Origin: JBCCOW01 sp039025855
GTDB lineage: Bacteria; Planctomycetota; Phycisphaerae; Phycisphaerales; Phycisphaeraceae
Length of the DNA: 64,000 nt
Direction: 5' to 3'
Assembly (NCBI GenBank): GCA_039025855.1
Contig: JBCCNL010000007.1
Coordinates: forward strand, 1-64,000
Shown: piece after piece, positions 34,178-43,044 of the stretch
How the letters are laid out: each line of letters begins with the position of its first letter
How positions within the stretch are numbered: position 1 is the first letter of the stretch
The notes under the pieces: model-generated
The model's database searches: none
Seen by the model: only the letters and a program-made list of their open reading frames with translations
What the model was told of the DNA's origin: nothing
Program-made: the position numbers and the translations under genes

Positions 34178-34678
34178 GTGCGGATTCTCGGCATCGATCC
34201 CGGTTTGCGATTAACCGGCTACGGCCTCGTCGAGGTCCGTGCCGGGGCGGTCGAGCCGACGCTCGTCGAAGGCGGCGTCGTTCGGCTCAACGAAAAGGCG
34301 TCGGTCGAATCACGGCTGGCGGAACTCTACGCCGAGCTGACCGGGTTAATGGAACGGCTGAAGCCGAGCCGCGTCGCGGTGGAGAAGCTTTACGCCCACT
34401 ACGCGCACCCGACCACGGCGATCCTGATGGGACACGCCCGCGGCGTCATCCTGCTGACGGCCGAGCAGCGCGGGCTGACGGTCGATCCGATGGGGGCGAC
34501 CGAAGTGAAGAAATCGCTGACGGGCAACGGGCACGCCAGCAAGCAGCAGGTCGGCGCGGCGGTGGCGAGCCAATGCGGGCTGGCCGAGGCCCCGAGCCCG
34601 GCGGACGTGTCCGACGCGATCGCGATCGCGCTGTGTGCGGGGCGTCGACTGGCGTTCGAGAAATTGGCTGGGTCGTGA
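34178..34678 (+). CDS. ruvC: Holliday junction endonuclease RuvC
   Basis: RuvC resolves Holliday junctions after branch migration by RuvAB. The RNase H-like active site is complete: Asp in ILGIDPGLRLTGYG, Glu in VAVEKLYAHYAHPTTA and two Asp in PADVSDAIAIAL. The length of 166 residues is normal. The GTG at 34178 puts the first catalytic strand at the N-terminus, as in the family; upstream ATGs would add non-conserved residues. The gene diverges from the topoisomerase gene across about 80 bases and abuts exonuclease III convergently with one base between stop codons. ruvA and ruvB are not in the window. Confidence 0.95.
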   Translation: MRILGIDPGLRLTGYGLVEVRAGAVEPTLVEGGVVRLNEKASVESRLAELYAELTGLMERLKPSRVAVEKLYAHYAHPTTAILMGHARGVILLTAEQRGLTVDPMGATEVKKSLTGNGHASKQQVGAAVASQCGLAEAPSPADVSDAIAIALCAGRRLAFEKLAGS

Positions 34679-34679
34679 G

Positions 34680-35561
34680 TCAGTCGAGGTCCAGCGCGAC
34701 CGGGGCATGGTCCGAGACGCCCAGCGACGCGTCGCGGTGCACCTTGACCGAGCCGTCCACCACACGCTCCGCCGCCGACGCGTTGGCCAGCAGGTAGTCG
34801 ATCCGCCAACCGCGATCGAGCTTCCGGGCCTGCCCGCGGTTGCTCCACCAGGTGTACGGCCCTTCCACTTCGCCATAAGCCTCGCGCACTACATCGCTCC
34901 AGCCGCTGCCGATCAGCCGGGTCATCCACGCCCGCTCGTGCGGCAGGTAGCCCGAGCGGTCCTCGTTCGACTTGGCATAGAAGATGTCCGCCGGGGTCAT
35001 CGCGATGTTGAAGTCGCCACCGAGTACCACCGGCGGCACCGCCTTCGGCGGCTTGTTCGTCGGCCACGGTGTCACGCCGTACGACGCCGCCTGCTGCCGC
35101 TTGCCCGCCCACGGCCGGAACCGCTTCATCCACGACTCTTTCACCTCCTGCCGGTGCGTCCCGCTACTCCCCGACGGCAGGTACACGCTGCTCACCCCGA
35201 CCCACTTGGCCGGTCCTTGCACCCGCGTATCCCGCACCCACCCCGACAGCACCCGGCCCTCGTGGTCCCGGTCGCGTTGCGTCAGCCCCCGCACCAGCCC
35301 GGTCGCCTCGATGTGGTCCCGCCAGAGCACCGCCGTCCCCGCGTAGCCCTTCTTGATCGCCGGGTTCCACCCCACCACGCCCTCCCGGGCCCGCTCACCC
35401 CCGGTCCACCCCGCTGCCTCGATCGCTTCACCCACATCCATCCACATCGCCCGCACCTCCTGCAGCAGCACCACGTCCGCCCCGATCGCCTCCAGCTTCT
35501 CCATCGCACCCTTCCGCAGCGCCGCCCGCATCCCATTCACATTCCAAGTCACAATCCGCAT
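34680..35561 (-). CDS. xth: Exonuclease III / AP endonuclease
   Basis: The 293-residue protein has the exonuclease-endonuclease-phosphatase fold of the Xth family that repairs abasic sites. Catalytic segments are MRIVTWNVNGMRAAL, VVLLQEV, GGDFNIAMTPAD and the terminal GVSDHAPVALDL. It contains an insert of about 30 basic residues (RFRPWAGKRQQAASYG) compared with E. coli enzyme. The start ATG at 35561 is immediately followed by the conserved strand. It ends one base from the ruvC stop codon. Confidence 0.93.
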   Translation of the reverse strand: MRIVTWNVNGMRAALRKGAMEKLEAIGADVVLLQEVRAMWMDVGEAIEAAGWTGGERAREGVVGWNPAIKKGYAGTAVLWRDHIEATGLVRGLTQRDRDHEGRVLSGWVRDTRVQGPAKWVGVSSVYLPSGSSGTHRQEVKESWMKRFRPWAGKRQQAASYGVTPWPTNKPPKAVPPVVLGGDFNIAMTPADIFYAKSNEDRSGYLPHERAWMTRLIGSGWSDVVREAYGEVEGPYTWWSNRGQARKLDRGWRIDYLLANASAAERVVDGSVKVHRDASLGVSDHAPVALDLD

Positions 35562-35597
35562 GGCCGATCCGTATCCCTTCTATGCTGCCAGTCGTTA

Positions 35598-35631
35598 CCT
35601 ACAACCTACCGCCTACAACCTACAACCTCCC
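35598..35631. repeat. CCTACAA heptanucleotide array
   Basis: Consecutive seven-base units CCTACAA, CCTACCG, CCTACAA and CCTACAA plus a partial copy lie directly upstream of the AICAR transformylase start. The same unit recurs at 59016 near dnaJ. The position covers the place where a ribosome binding site would be expected. Confidence 0.75.
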
Positions 35632-35636
35632 TGCCC

Positions 35637-36854
35637 ATGGAACTCCGCCTCAAATACGGCTGCAACCCCAACCAGCCCTACGCCACCGTCACCGCCCCCA
35701 CCCACCCCGATTCTGCGGCCGGCCCGCCGCTGACCGTGCTCAACGGCAACCCGTCGATGATCAACCTCCTCGACGCCCTCCGCGGCTGGCAGTTGGTCCG
35801 CGACCTCAAGGCCGCCACCGACCTGCCCGCCGCCGCGTCGTTCAAGCATGTCTCGCCCGCCGGCGCTGCCGTCGCCGACCCCGGCGATGAGCCCGGCCCA
35901 GCGTTCTGCAAAGCCCACCTCTACCCGCCCCCGGAAGGGACACCGGAGTTCACCTGGTCCCCGTTGGCCCTCGCCTACGCCAAGGCCCGCTCCTCCGACC
36001 GCGTCGCGTCCTTCGGCGACTTCATCATCCTCTCCGACCCCTGCGACCTGCCCACCGCCCAGCTCATCAAGCCCGAGGTCTCCGACGGCATCCTCGCCCC
36101 CGGCTACGCCCCCGACGCCCTCGACCTCCTCAAAGCCAAGCAGGGCGGCAACTACCGCGTCCTCCAGATCGACCCCAACCTCAAACCCCCCGCCACCGAG
36201 TCCCGCAGCGTCTTCGGCTTCACCCTCGAAGAAACCTACAACGACGCCGCCATCACCCCCGACCTCCTCGACAAGACCGTCACCGACAACACCGACTGGC
36301 CCGAGCACGCCATCACCTCCATGCTCACCATCACCGCTGCCCTCAAGCACACCCAGTCCAACTCGGTGGCTGTGGGCTGGGACGGCCAGGCCATCGGCAT
36401 CGGGGCCGGCCAGCAGTCCCGCATCGCCTGCGTCCGCCTCGCCTGCGACAAGGCCGACCGCTTCGCCCTCAAGCTGCACCCCAAAGCTCTCGCACTCATC
36501 GACTCCTTCAAGCCCGATGTCCCCCGGCCGACCAAAGTCAACCTCATCGATCAGTTCACCCGCTACCCCCAGCTCGACGACGGCGAGATCGCCGAGCTGA
36601 ACGCAGCGGTCAAGACCAAGCCCGACCCGATCACCCCGGACGAAGCCGCGGACTGGATCCAGCAGCTGCACGGCGTCTGCCTCAGCTCCGACGCCTTCTT
36701 CCCCTTCAAGGACAACCTCGACCGCGCCGCCCGCAGCAACGTCCAGTACGTCCTCCAGGCCGGCGGCTCGAAGCGCGACGACGACGTCATCGCCGCCGCC
36801 AACGCCCACCACATGACCATGGCCCTCTCTGGCCTCCGGCTTTTCCTGCACTGA
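35637..36854 (+). CDS. Stand-alone AICAR transformylase
   Basis: This 405-residue protein corresponds only to the C-terminal formyltransferase half of bifunctional PurH, which adds the last carbon of the purine ring from 10-formyl-tetrahydrofolate to AICAR. The catalytic Lys-His pair is in SFKHVSPAGAA (Lys70, His71), and conserved TESRSVFGFTLEET, QSNSVAVGWDGQAIGIGAGQQSR and FPFKDNLDRAA segments follow. The IMP cyclohydrolase domain normally found at the N-terminus of PurH is absent, so a separate cyclohydrolase must exist elsewhere. The ATG at 35637 follows directly on a heptamer array. Confidence 0.9.
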   Translation: MELRLKYGCNPNQPYATVTAPTHPDSAAGPPLTVLNGNPSMINLLDALRGWQLVRDLKAATDLPAAASFKHVSPAGAAVADPGDEPGPAFCKAHLYPPPEGTPEFTWSPLALAYAKARSSDRVASFGDFIILSDPCDLPTAQLIKPEVSDGILAPGYAPDALDLLKAKQGGNYRVLQIDPNLKPPATESRSVFGFTLEETYNDAAITPDLLDKTVTDNTDWPEHAITSMLTITAALKHTQSNSVAVGWDGQAIGIGAGQQSRIACVRLACDKADRFALKLHPKALALIDSFKPDVPRPTKVNLIDQFTRYPQLDDGEIAELNAAVKTKPDPITPDEAADWIQQLHGVCLSSDAFFPFKDNLDRAARSNVQYVLQAGGSKRDDDVIAAANAHHMTMALSGLRLFLH

Positions 36855-36892
36855 TCCCAAGGGCAGCTCAAATCGGAACACTGGGGTAGTTC

Positions 36893-37327
36893 ATGCTGGA
36901 TTCATCGCCTGACAAGAAGCCCGCCGGCCTCGTGTGCTCGACGTGTGGCTACGACCTGAGAAGTCAGGCGCTGTCGGATGAGTGTCCCGAGTGTGGGGCG
37001 ACGGTGATGAAGTCAGTGCGAGACAGCAAGGCTCGGCAAATCGCGTGTAGGTATTTTCGCAACGCGACGCGTATGGTGTGGATTGTGGCGGTGACAAATG
37101 TCGTGTGTATCGGGTTATTCGTCTTTGGAGCCCTACCAGCCGACCTGTTCGAGCTGTTTCTCGGGTGGTATTTCTTCTTGACGATGTCAGCTCTCGTCGC
37201 GATACCGGTCGGCTTCTTTTATGGCATCCGGTATCAGATGGCGTTGACCGGCGTATCGTTCGTGGCCGGCGTCCTGGTCTTTTTGTCGCCCTGGCTCATC
37301 TTGGTGTTCGTGCTAGCTCAGCTCTGA
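36893..37327 (+). CDS. Zinc-ribbon membrane protein
   Basis: The 144-residue product has an N-terminal zinc ribbon with CSTCGYDLR and CPECGAT, a motif pair very common in planctomycete membrane proteins, then three hydrophobic helices. Its base composition is clearly lower in GC than that of its neighbours, which may mean later acquisition or weaker expression. No catalytic residues are seen. Role unknown; proteins of this type are often found beside unrelated genes. Confidence 0.75.
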   Translation: MLDSSPDKKPAGLVCSTCGYDLRSQALSDECPECGATVMKSVRDSKARQIACRYFRNATRMVWIVAVTNVVCIGLFVFGALPADLFELFLGWYFFLTMSALVAIPVGFFYGIRYQMALTGVSFVAGVLVFLSPWLILVFVLAQL

Positions 37328-37377
37328 TGTCGGCGTCACGTCACGCAGGCCGTCGATCGATCCGCTACGCTTCCCAA

Positions 37378-37809
37378 ATGTCCAAGACCTGCACTATCGA
37401 AACGTCCAAAGGCACCATCACCCTCGAACTCTTCGACGAGGAGGCCCCCAAGACGGTGGGCAACTTCGAGAAGCTCGCGGCCGACGGCTTCTACGACGGG
37501 CTCAAGTTCCACCGCGTGATCCCGGACTTCATGATCCAGGGCGGCTGCCCGCTCGGCACCGGCACCGGCGACCCCGGCTACAAGTTCGACGATGAGCCCG
37601 GCGCCCTCGCGCTGAAGCACGACGGCCCCGGCGTCCTGTCCATGGCCAACGCCGGGCCCAACACCAACGGCTCGCAGTTCTTCATCACCCACGGCGCCAC
37701 CCCCTGGCTCGACGGGAAGCACGGCGTGTTCGGCAAGGTCACCGACGGCCAGGACGTCGTCAACGCCATCGCTCAGGGCGACACCATGACCAAGGTCACC
37801 ATCGCCTGA
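37378..37809 (+). CDS. Cyclophilin-type peptidyl-prolyl isomerase
   Basis: The 143-residue protein is a minimal cyclophilin that isomerises X-Pro bonds. Key residues are present: FHRVIPDFMIQGG with the catalytic Arg, SMANAGPNTNGSQFFIT and WLDGKHGVFGKV. No signal peptide is present, so it is cytoplasmic. I chose the ATG at 37378 since the longer overlapping frame from 37078 runs through the preceding gene in another phase. Confidence 0.93.
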   Translation: MSKTCTIETSKGTITLELFDEEAPKTVGNFEKLAADGFYDGLKFHRVIPDFMIQGGCPLGTGTGDPGYKFDDEPGALALKHDGPGVLSMANAGPNTNGSQFFITHGATPWLDGKHGVFGKVTDGQDVVNAIAQGDTMTKVTIA

Positions 37810-37950
37810 CCCCCACCCACCCTCATCCACCCCACCCCACTGCAGTCTGTAGCGACTGTGCGGGTCACACCGCCCAACCGCACCACGCAGAACCGCTAAA
37901 GCCCACCCGAATTCGCCAGCACACCCATTGAATCAGACGCTCGGGTCGCT

Positions 37951-38712
37951 ATGCGTCTGGTTCTACACAGCCTGATTGCGCTCGCCGCGGTGTTCGGCCT
38001 CGGAGCGATGCTCCTGCACAACCGCGCCCAGGATACGCGCGCCGCCGACGTCGCCTTTGTGCAGCAGTCGCTGACCCACCTGCACGAACGCACCGCCTAC
38101 CACGCCGCCCTCAAGGCCGCCGCCGCGGACGACCCGCGGAACGCCCTGCTCGTGGCGGTGCAGCCCGCGTGGTTCGGCGACCAGCTGCCGGTCAACATCC
38201 TGCTCGACGACCTGCACCCGTGGATCGACCTGGCCCCGCCCGGCGACCGCGATGAGCACCCGCCGGACCCCGTGATCCGCCGCGGGGATCAGGCCGGGTT
38301 CTGGTACAACCCGACGCTCGGGATCTTCCGGGCCCGTGTGCCGCAGCAGGCGACCGAGCGTCAGACGCTGGAGCTGTACAACAGCCTCAATACGGCCGAG
38401 CTCGCGGCACTGCCGCTGATCGCCGACCCGCTGCGGGCCCCGCTCGCCTACCGCCCCGGCATCACGCCCGGCACCGCCCACGCCTCGCCGGTCTACCGGC
38501 CTGCCGACCCGTCCACACAGGCGTATCCCGTCTCGAATGACGGGACGTCAACTATCTCGACGACCGCTGAACCGGGCTTCTTCGACTCCGACCCGCTGCC
38601 CGAGCTGGAGCCAAAGCACATGCAGCCAACACCGGCCATTGAGCCCTCGCAGCCGGAGCCCGAACCGGCACCGGCGCGTCGGACGCTGCCGAAAAAAGCC
38701 CCGACTCACTGA
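37951..38712 (+). CDS. Exported or membrane-anchored hypothetical protein
   Basis: A single N-terminal hydrophobic helix (residues about 5-22) is followed by a 120-residue soluble region with a helix (QQSLTHLHERTAYHAALKAA) and an aromatic strand FWYNPTLGIFRARVP, then a long Pro/Glu/Ser-rich tail. The overall plan resembles type II-secretion pseudopilins, with helix then globular domain, but the N-terminus lacks a prepilin peptidase site, so this is only a resemblance. No family is recognised. Confidence 0.7.
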   Translation: MRLVLHSLIALAAVFGLGAMLLHNRAQDTRAADVAFVQQSLTHLHERTAYHAALKAAAADDPRNALLVAVQPAWFGDQLPVNILLDDLHPWIDLAPPGDRDEHPPDPVIRRGDQAGFWYNPTLGIFRARVPQQATERQTLELYNSLNTAELAALPLIADPLRAPLAYRPGITPGTAHASPVYRPADPSTQAYPVSNDGTSTISTTAEPGFFDSDPLPELEPKHMQPTPAIEPSQPEPEPAPARRTLPKKAPTH

Positions 38713-38966
38713 CACGAGCCAGGGCAGTGCTGATCAAGATGTTCTCGAATGTCTGGACCGCTCCGGTCTGGCTGCTCATACAGATCGCTATCGAGGAAGG
38801 CTTCGAGGTGTTGGCATCACCCTCATGTTCCGGGCGGCGCTGGACACCGCGGTGTACGTGATCACCTGGGAAGTCGATCACGCCTGCCCGGTTGACACGG
38901 GCTCGGGAGCAATGCCCGAATCCCAGCCCCCCGCGGGGTAAAACCCGGTCACACCGGCTGAAACTC

Positions 38967-39857
38967 TCACACCAGTCCGCAGACGCGGCGGAGCTTGGCG
39001 AGTTCGGTGGCCGAGAGCCGGCGTGCCCCGGAGCGTGGGACGGCCTTGAGCTGCAGCGGGCCCATCGCGGTGCGGTGCAGCTTGGTGACCTTGAACCCCA
39101 CCCGTGCAAGCAGCCGACGGATCTCGCGGTTCTGGCCCTCCGCCAGCGTGATCTTCAGCAGCGTCCGGTCGCTGCGGGAGCGATCCGTGCTCGACTTCAG
39201 CACGGTGACCGCCTGCGGCTTGGCCCGTTTGACGGTCTTGCTTTGATCATCGTCGGGAGCCCGCTGGCTCTTCTTGTCATGCGTGAGCAGCAGACCCTTG
39301 CGCAGCCGAGCCAGGTCGGCCTCGCTGGGCTTGCCCTTGATGGTGACGCGGTAGGTCTTGGTGATCCCGAAGGATGGGTGCGTGAGACAGTGCGCGAGCT
39401 CGCCGTCGTCGGTGAGCAGGATGAGCCCGGTGGAGTCGGCATCCAAACGCCCGACCGGGAACAGGCGGGCTCCGGCGATCAGGGCCTTGTCGGGCAGGTC
39501 GATGACCCGCGGTCGGCCCTCGGGATCATCGTTGGTCGAGATCACGCCCCGGGGCTTGTTGACCAGCAGATACGTCTTGCCCACCGCGGCGGGGGTGTGT
39601 GTGCCTTTGGTCTTCCGGGGGCGGGCGACGGGTCGGCCGTCGACGTCGATGCGGTCGGTCGCGGGATCGACCCAGGCGGGCAGCTCGGTCACGGTCGTCC
39701 CGTTGACGCGGACCCGGCCGTCGGCGATGAGTTCTTCGCAGGCGCGGCGCGAGGCAACGCCGGCGTTGGCCAGCGCCTTCTGGAGGCGGATGCCGTGGGT
39801 GGCGTCGCGGAGGGGGGACGCGGTGGGGTCGGGGGTGTTTGGAGGATCGTTAGACAT
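38967..39857 (-). CDS. Pseudouridine synthase (RsuA/RluB family)
   Basis: The enzyme isomerises a uridine in rRNA to pseudouridine. An N-terminal S4 RNA-binding domain (RLQKALANAGVASRRACEEL) precedes the catalytic domain with VNKPRGVISTN, GRLDADSTGLILLT holding the catalytic Asp, and EGQNREIRRLLARVGFKV. The pattern fits RluB/RsuA; the target position is most likely 23S U2605 or 16S U516 and cannot be settled by eye. A charged insert (about residues 180-200) interrupts the catalytic domain. It follows lptB on the same strand after a hairpin element. Confidence 0.9.
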   Translation of the reverse strand: MSNDPPNTPDPTASPLRDATHGIRLQKALANAGVASRRACEELIADGRVRVNGTTVTELPAWVDPATDRIDVDGRPVARPRKTKGTHTPAAVGKTYLLVNKPRGVISTNDDPEGRPRVIDLPDKALIAGARLFPVGRLDADSTGLILLTDDGELAHCLTHPSFGITKTYRVTIKGKPSEADLARLRKGLLLTHDKKSQRAPDDDQSKTVKRAKPQAVTVLKSSTDRSRSDRTLLKITLAEGQNREIRRLLARVGFKVTKLHRTAMGPLQLKAVPRSGARRLSATELAKLRRVCGLV

Positions 39858-39866
39858 CGGTCACGC

Positions 39867-39894
39867 GGCCGGGCGAGGCGTAGCTCGCCGGCTA
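39867..39894 (-). repeat. ATAGCC-headed hairpin after lptB
   Basis: On the minus strand ATAGCC leads into GGCGAG-CTACG-CTCG-type stem with one bulge. It lies about 30 bases 3' of lptB in the same orientation as the gene. It matches the hairpin family at 709, 9975 and 16609. Confidence 0.5.
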
Positions 39895-39921
39895 TTTGCA
39901 GCGGGAGGTCTGCGGGTGGGG

Positions 39922-40659
39922 TTAGTCGAACTCGTCACCCTTGAAGGTGGAGCCGAGGTAGGTGGTGCGGACCTGTTCGTTGTTGATGATCTGTTTCGGG
40001 GTGCCCTCGGCGAAGACCTTGCCGTGCGCGATGACGTAGACACGGTCGCAGACGGCGAGGATGTGGTGCACGTTGTGGTCGGTCACGAGCATCGCGATGC
40101 CGAGCTCGCTGCGGAGCCGGCGGATCTCGTCCTGCAGCTCTTCGACAGCGACGGGATCGACGCCGGCGAAGGGTTCGTCGAGCAGGATCAGCGTCGGGTC
40201 GGTCACGAGGGCACGGGCGATCTCGAGCTTCCGGCGTTCACCGCCGGAGAGGGTCGCCGCGGCTTGCTTGCGGTTCTTGAGCAGGTCGAACTGGCCCATC
40301 AGCTCCTCGGCCCGGGCGCGGCGTTGGCGGCGGGGCATGCGGGTGGTCTCGAGGATGGCGGCGAGGTTCTTCTCGACCGAGAGCTTGCGGAAGACGGACG
40401 GGTCCTGTGCGAGGTAGCCCATGCCGCGTTGGGCGCGTTGGTACATCGCGAGCTTGGAGACGTCGTGGCCGTTGAAGATGACCTGGCCCTGGTCGGGGCT
40501 GATCATGCCCATGGTCATGCGGAAGGACGTGGTCTTGCCCGCCCCGTTGCGTCCGAGCAGCCCGACGATCTCGCCCTCCTGCACGGCGTAGGAGACCTTG
40601 TCGACCACGGTGCGGCCGCTGTAGGTCTTGACCAGGTTGTTGGCTTTGAGGACGAACAT
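39922..40659 (-). CDS. lptB: Lipopolysaccharide export ATPase LptB
   Basis: The 245-residue ABC ATPase has Walker A GRNGAGKTT at 36-44, signature LSGGERRKLEIARA, Walker B LILLDEPFAGVDP and the His switch DHNVHH. The sequence around RNGAGKTTSFRMTMGM and the C-terminal PKQIINNEQVRTTYLG are those of LptB rather than amino-acid transporter ATPases. It drives LPS transport to the outer membrane with LptFG and LptC, none of which are in the window. LPS export is consistent with a diderm planctomycete. Confidence 0.93.
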   Translation of the reverse strand: MFVLKANNLVKTYSGRTVVDKVSYAVQEGEIVGLLGRNGAGKTTSFRMTMGMISPDQGQVIFNGHDVSKLAMYQRAQRGMGYLAQDPSVFRKLSVEKNLAAILETTRMPRRQRRARAEELMGQFDLLKNRKQAAATLSGGERRKLEIARALVTDPTLILLDEPFAGVDPVAVEELQDEIRRLRSELGIAMLVTDHNVHHILAVCDRVYVIAHGKVFAEGTPKQIINNEQVRTTYLGSTFKGDEFD

Positions 40660-40717
40660 CGAAGCTCGGGATTATGACAGAGCACGGCCAGGCTTGGAAA
40701 CCGGGGGCTTACGGCGG

Positions 40718-41440
40718 TCAGTTCTGGGTGGCACGGGCGACCAGCGCATCGGCATCAGAGGCGGCGAACGCGGGCAGGTCGGCGGCGTCGTTGAAGTAGT
40801 GCAGGATGTAGTCGAGGGCACCCGTGCGGTAGAGCTTGACGAACAGGTCGACGCAGTGCGGGCAGTAGTGCGTGCCGCTGTCCTGCTCGAGGATGCGGAT
40901 CGCGTGCTCGGCGGCCTGCTCGCCGATCTCCCGGCGGTACGGGCGTAGTGAGGTCAGGGCGTCGAAGGTGTCGATGACGGCGAAAATGCGGGCGGGCAGG
41001 GGGATGTGGGTCGAGGCTAGGCCGTCGGGGTAGCCGGTGCCGTCGACGCGCTCGTGGTGGTGCCGGACGAGGTTGAGGATGAGGGGGTCGGTGACGCCGA
41101 GGTTGGTCAGGCGTTCGTAGCCGGTGACGGGATGGAGCTGGATGATCTTGAACTCGTCGGCGGTGAGTCGGGCGGGCTTCTGGAGGATGGTGTCGGGGAT
41201 GTCGAGCTTGCCGAGGTCGTGGAGAGCGGCGGCGTGGGTGATGGTCTGGATGGCGTCGTCGTCGAGGCCGTGGTGTTCGGCAAGGGCGCGGGCGTAGAGG
41301 ACGACACGCCAGGTGTGGGCGGCGGTGGTCAGGTCCTTGGCCTCGATGCGGGCCAGCAGGGATTGGACGGTGTTGGTGTCGATGGCGGGGCTCGTGCGGG
41401 TTTGGCGAATCCTGCTGCGTGACCCTCTGGGCATCCACAT
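40718..41440 (-). CDS. HD-GYP domain phosphodiesterase
   Basis: The HD-GYP signature is complete: HDLGKLDIP (His74, Asp75), HHHERVDGTGYPDGL and the following EQDSGTHYCPHC segment. Such proteins hydrolyse cyclic di-GMP or related dinucleotides. No receiver or sensor domain precedes it. Its start at 41440 overlaps the stop codon of the MacB-type permease gene as TAATG, so translation is coupled. The frame upstream (to 41614) is in another gene and is not part of it. Confidence 0.9.
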   Translation of the reverse strand: MWMPRGSRSRIRQTRTSPAIDTNTVQSLLARIEAKDLTTAAHTWRVVLYARALAEHHGLDDDAIQTITHAAALHDLGKLDIPDTILQKPARLTADEFKIIQLHPVTGYERLTNLGVTDPLILNLVRHHHERVDGTGYPDGLASTHIPLPARIFAVIDTFDALTSLRPYRREIGEQAAEHAIRILEQDSGTHYCPHCVDLFVKLYRTGALDYILHYFNDAADLPAFAASDADALVARATQN

Positions 41441-42744
41441 TATTCGTGGCGTAGCGCGACGATCGGGTCTTGCTGTGAGGCTTTGATGGCGGGGTAGAGC
41501 CCGAACACGACGCCGGCGAGAACGGCGGTGCTCAGCGCGATGCCGGTGTAGAGCTCGGAGAGCTCGGGGGCGGCGAGCCCGTCGACCTGTTCGGAGAGGA
41601 TGGTGAGGACCCACATGGCGAGGAGCCCGAGCCCGACGCCGAGGAGGCCGCCGAGCCCGGAGAGGACGGTGGTCTCGACGAGGAATTGGGCGACGATGTC
41701 GCGGCGGGTCGCGCCCAGGGCACGGCGGACGCCGATCTCGCGGGTGCGTTCGGTGACGGAGGCGAGCATGATGTTCATGATGCCGATGCCGCCGACGAAG
41801 AGGGACAGGCCGGCAATGATGACGATGAGCATGGTGAAGATGAGCCCGGTGCGTTCGGCCTGCTGGATGAGCTCGAGCGGGACGATAACGGAGACGTCCT
41901 GCTGGCCGCGGTGGGCGTGCTCGATGATGCGACGGACCTTGCCGGCGACGGGCAGGACGTGTTCCTGGTCGGGGACGCGGAGGATCAGTTCGGTGAGCTC
42001 GACGCGTTCGATCTGGCCGCCGGCCTGGGCCTGACGCTCGTCGCCGAACCGCGACCGGGCGGTGCTCAGCGGGATGTGGATGTCGAAGTTCAGGTCACGC
42101 CCGACCAGCGACGACCCAGCCCCACCGGCGAGCCCGACGCGCTGCAGCACGCCGATGACCTCGAAGGCCTGGCGGTCGAGCGTGATCGTCTTGCCTAGCG
42201 GATCGTCGAGCGGGAACAGCCGGTCGGCGATCTCTGCGCCGATGACCGCGACACCCTGCAGACGGGTCAGGTCATCGGGCCGCAGGTAACGCCCCTTGGC
42301 CATGTTGAGTGAGGTGGTCTCCCGCAGCAGCTCGGTGGTCCCGAAGACAGCGGCGGCGGGGACACGGACATCGCGGCGGGACACCGTATCGGCCACACGC
42401 TTGAGCGGGACCAGGCGTTCGATCGGTTGCACCGCACCGTTCTCAATCCGCTCGAGGTCGAGCAACTGCAGGCCGTAGCTCACGACGTCGTCGCCTTGGG
42501 CGGGCTCGTCCTCGGGCGACGCGTCGGGGCTGTCGATGTCTGGTTTTTGGCTGCGGATGATGATGTTGTTCGCGCCCAGCAGCTTGATCTCGCGGAGCAC
42601 CGCCTGCTTGGAGCCCTCGCCGTAGGCGGCGATGGCGACGACGGCGGAGACACCGATGATGATGCCGAGTGCTGTGAGCAGCGACCGCAGCTTATGGAGC
42701 CAGAGGTTCTTGAGGCCGAGTCGGATGGTTTCGAGAACGAACAT
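41440..42744 (-). CDS. MacB-type ABC transporter permease
   Basis: The 434-residue protein has the FtsX/MacB layout: a helix near the N-terminus (SLLTALGIIIGVSAVVAIAA), a large periplasmic domain of about 200 residues and three helices at the end (LIFTMLIVIIAGLSLFVGGI and two more) plus the GVRRALGATRRDI coupling motif. Such permeases with a separate ATPase move antibiotics, lipoproteins or peptides. No ATPase or membrane fusion protein is encoded beside it; the downstream partner is an HD-GYP protein. No macA gene is seen. Confidence 0.9.
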   Translation of the reverse strand: MFVLETIRLGLKNLWLHKLRSLLTALGIIIGVSAVVAIAAYGEGSKQAVLREIKLLGANNIIIRSQKPDIDSPDASPEDEPAQGDDVVSYGLQLLDLERIENGAVQPIERLVPLKRVADTVSRRDVRVPAAAVFGTTELLRETTSLNMAKGRYLRPDDLTRLQGVAVIGAEIADRLFPLDDPLGKTITLDRQAFEVIGVLQRVGLAGGAGSSLVGRDLNFDIHIPLSTARSRFGDERQAQAGGQIERVELTELILRVPDQEHVLPVAGKVRRIIEHAHRGQQDVSVIVPLELIQQAERTGLIFTMLIVIIAGLSLFVGGIGIMNIMLASVTERTREIGVRRALGATRRDIVAQFLVETTVLSGLGGLLGVGLGLLAMWVLTILSEQVDGLAAPELSELYTGIALSTAVLAGVVFGLYPAIKASQQDPIVALRHE

Positions 42745-42786
42745 CGGGGAGAGTCGGGGGTGGGGCAGGCGTGGTGCTGCGGTGGG

Positions 42787-43026
42787 CTACAGGGTGAGGT
42801 CGCAGGTGCCGGCGGGGTCGTCGATCGGGCGGGTCTCGGCGATGTCGTGCATCGGCCAGAGGATGCCGTCGACGATGTAGCCCGTCGGTTGACCGTCGGC
42901 GTCGAGGACGGTTTCCTCTGAGGCGAAGAAGCAGCGGTCGGCGTGACGGCGGACCGCAACGGGGGCGTCGGGGTCGATCGGCGCTTGCGGGGTTTGGGAT
43001 GGAGGCTGGGGCGGGCCGTCGGGCAT
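42787..43026 (-). CDS. Small hypothetical protein
   Basis: A 79-residue frame with a Pro-rich N-terminus and a beta-rich C-terminus (GYIVDGILWPMHDIAET). The sequence VRRHADRCFFASEET is reminiscent of small planctomycete proteins of unknown role. The start at 43026 lies 18 bases from the start of a divergent small gene, so the two share a compact control region. No motif allows a functional guess. Confidence 0.65.
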   Translation of the reverse strand: MPDGPPQPPSQTPQAPIDPDAPVAVRRHADRCFFASEETVLDADGQPTGYIVDGILWPMHDIAETRPIDDPAGTCDLTL

Positions 43027-43044
43027 CGGCGTTATCGTACCGGG

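Noticed and set aside
38713..38966. Possible short plus-strand frames containing IQIAIEEGFEVLASP and similar
   Set aside because: Frames break after about 39 codons, have no conserved feature and no clear ribosome binding site; may be remnants but cannot be supported.
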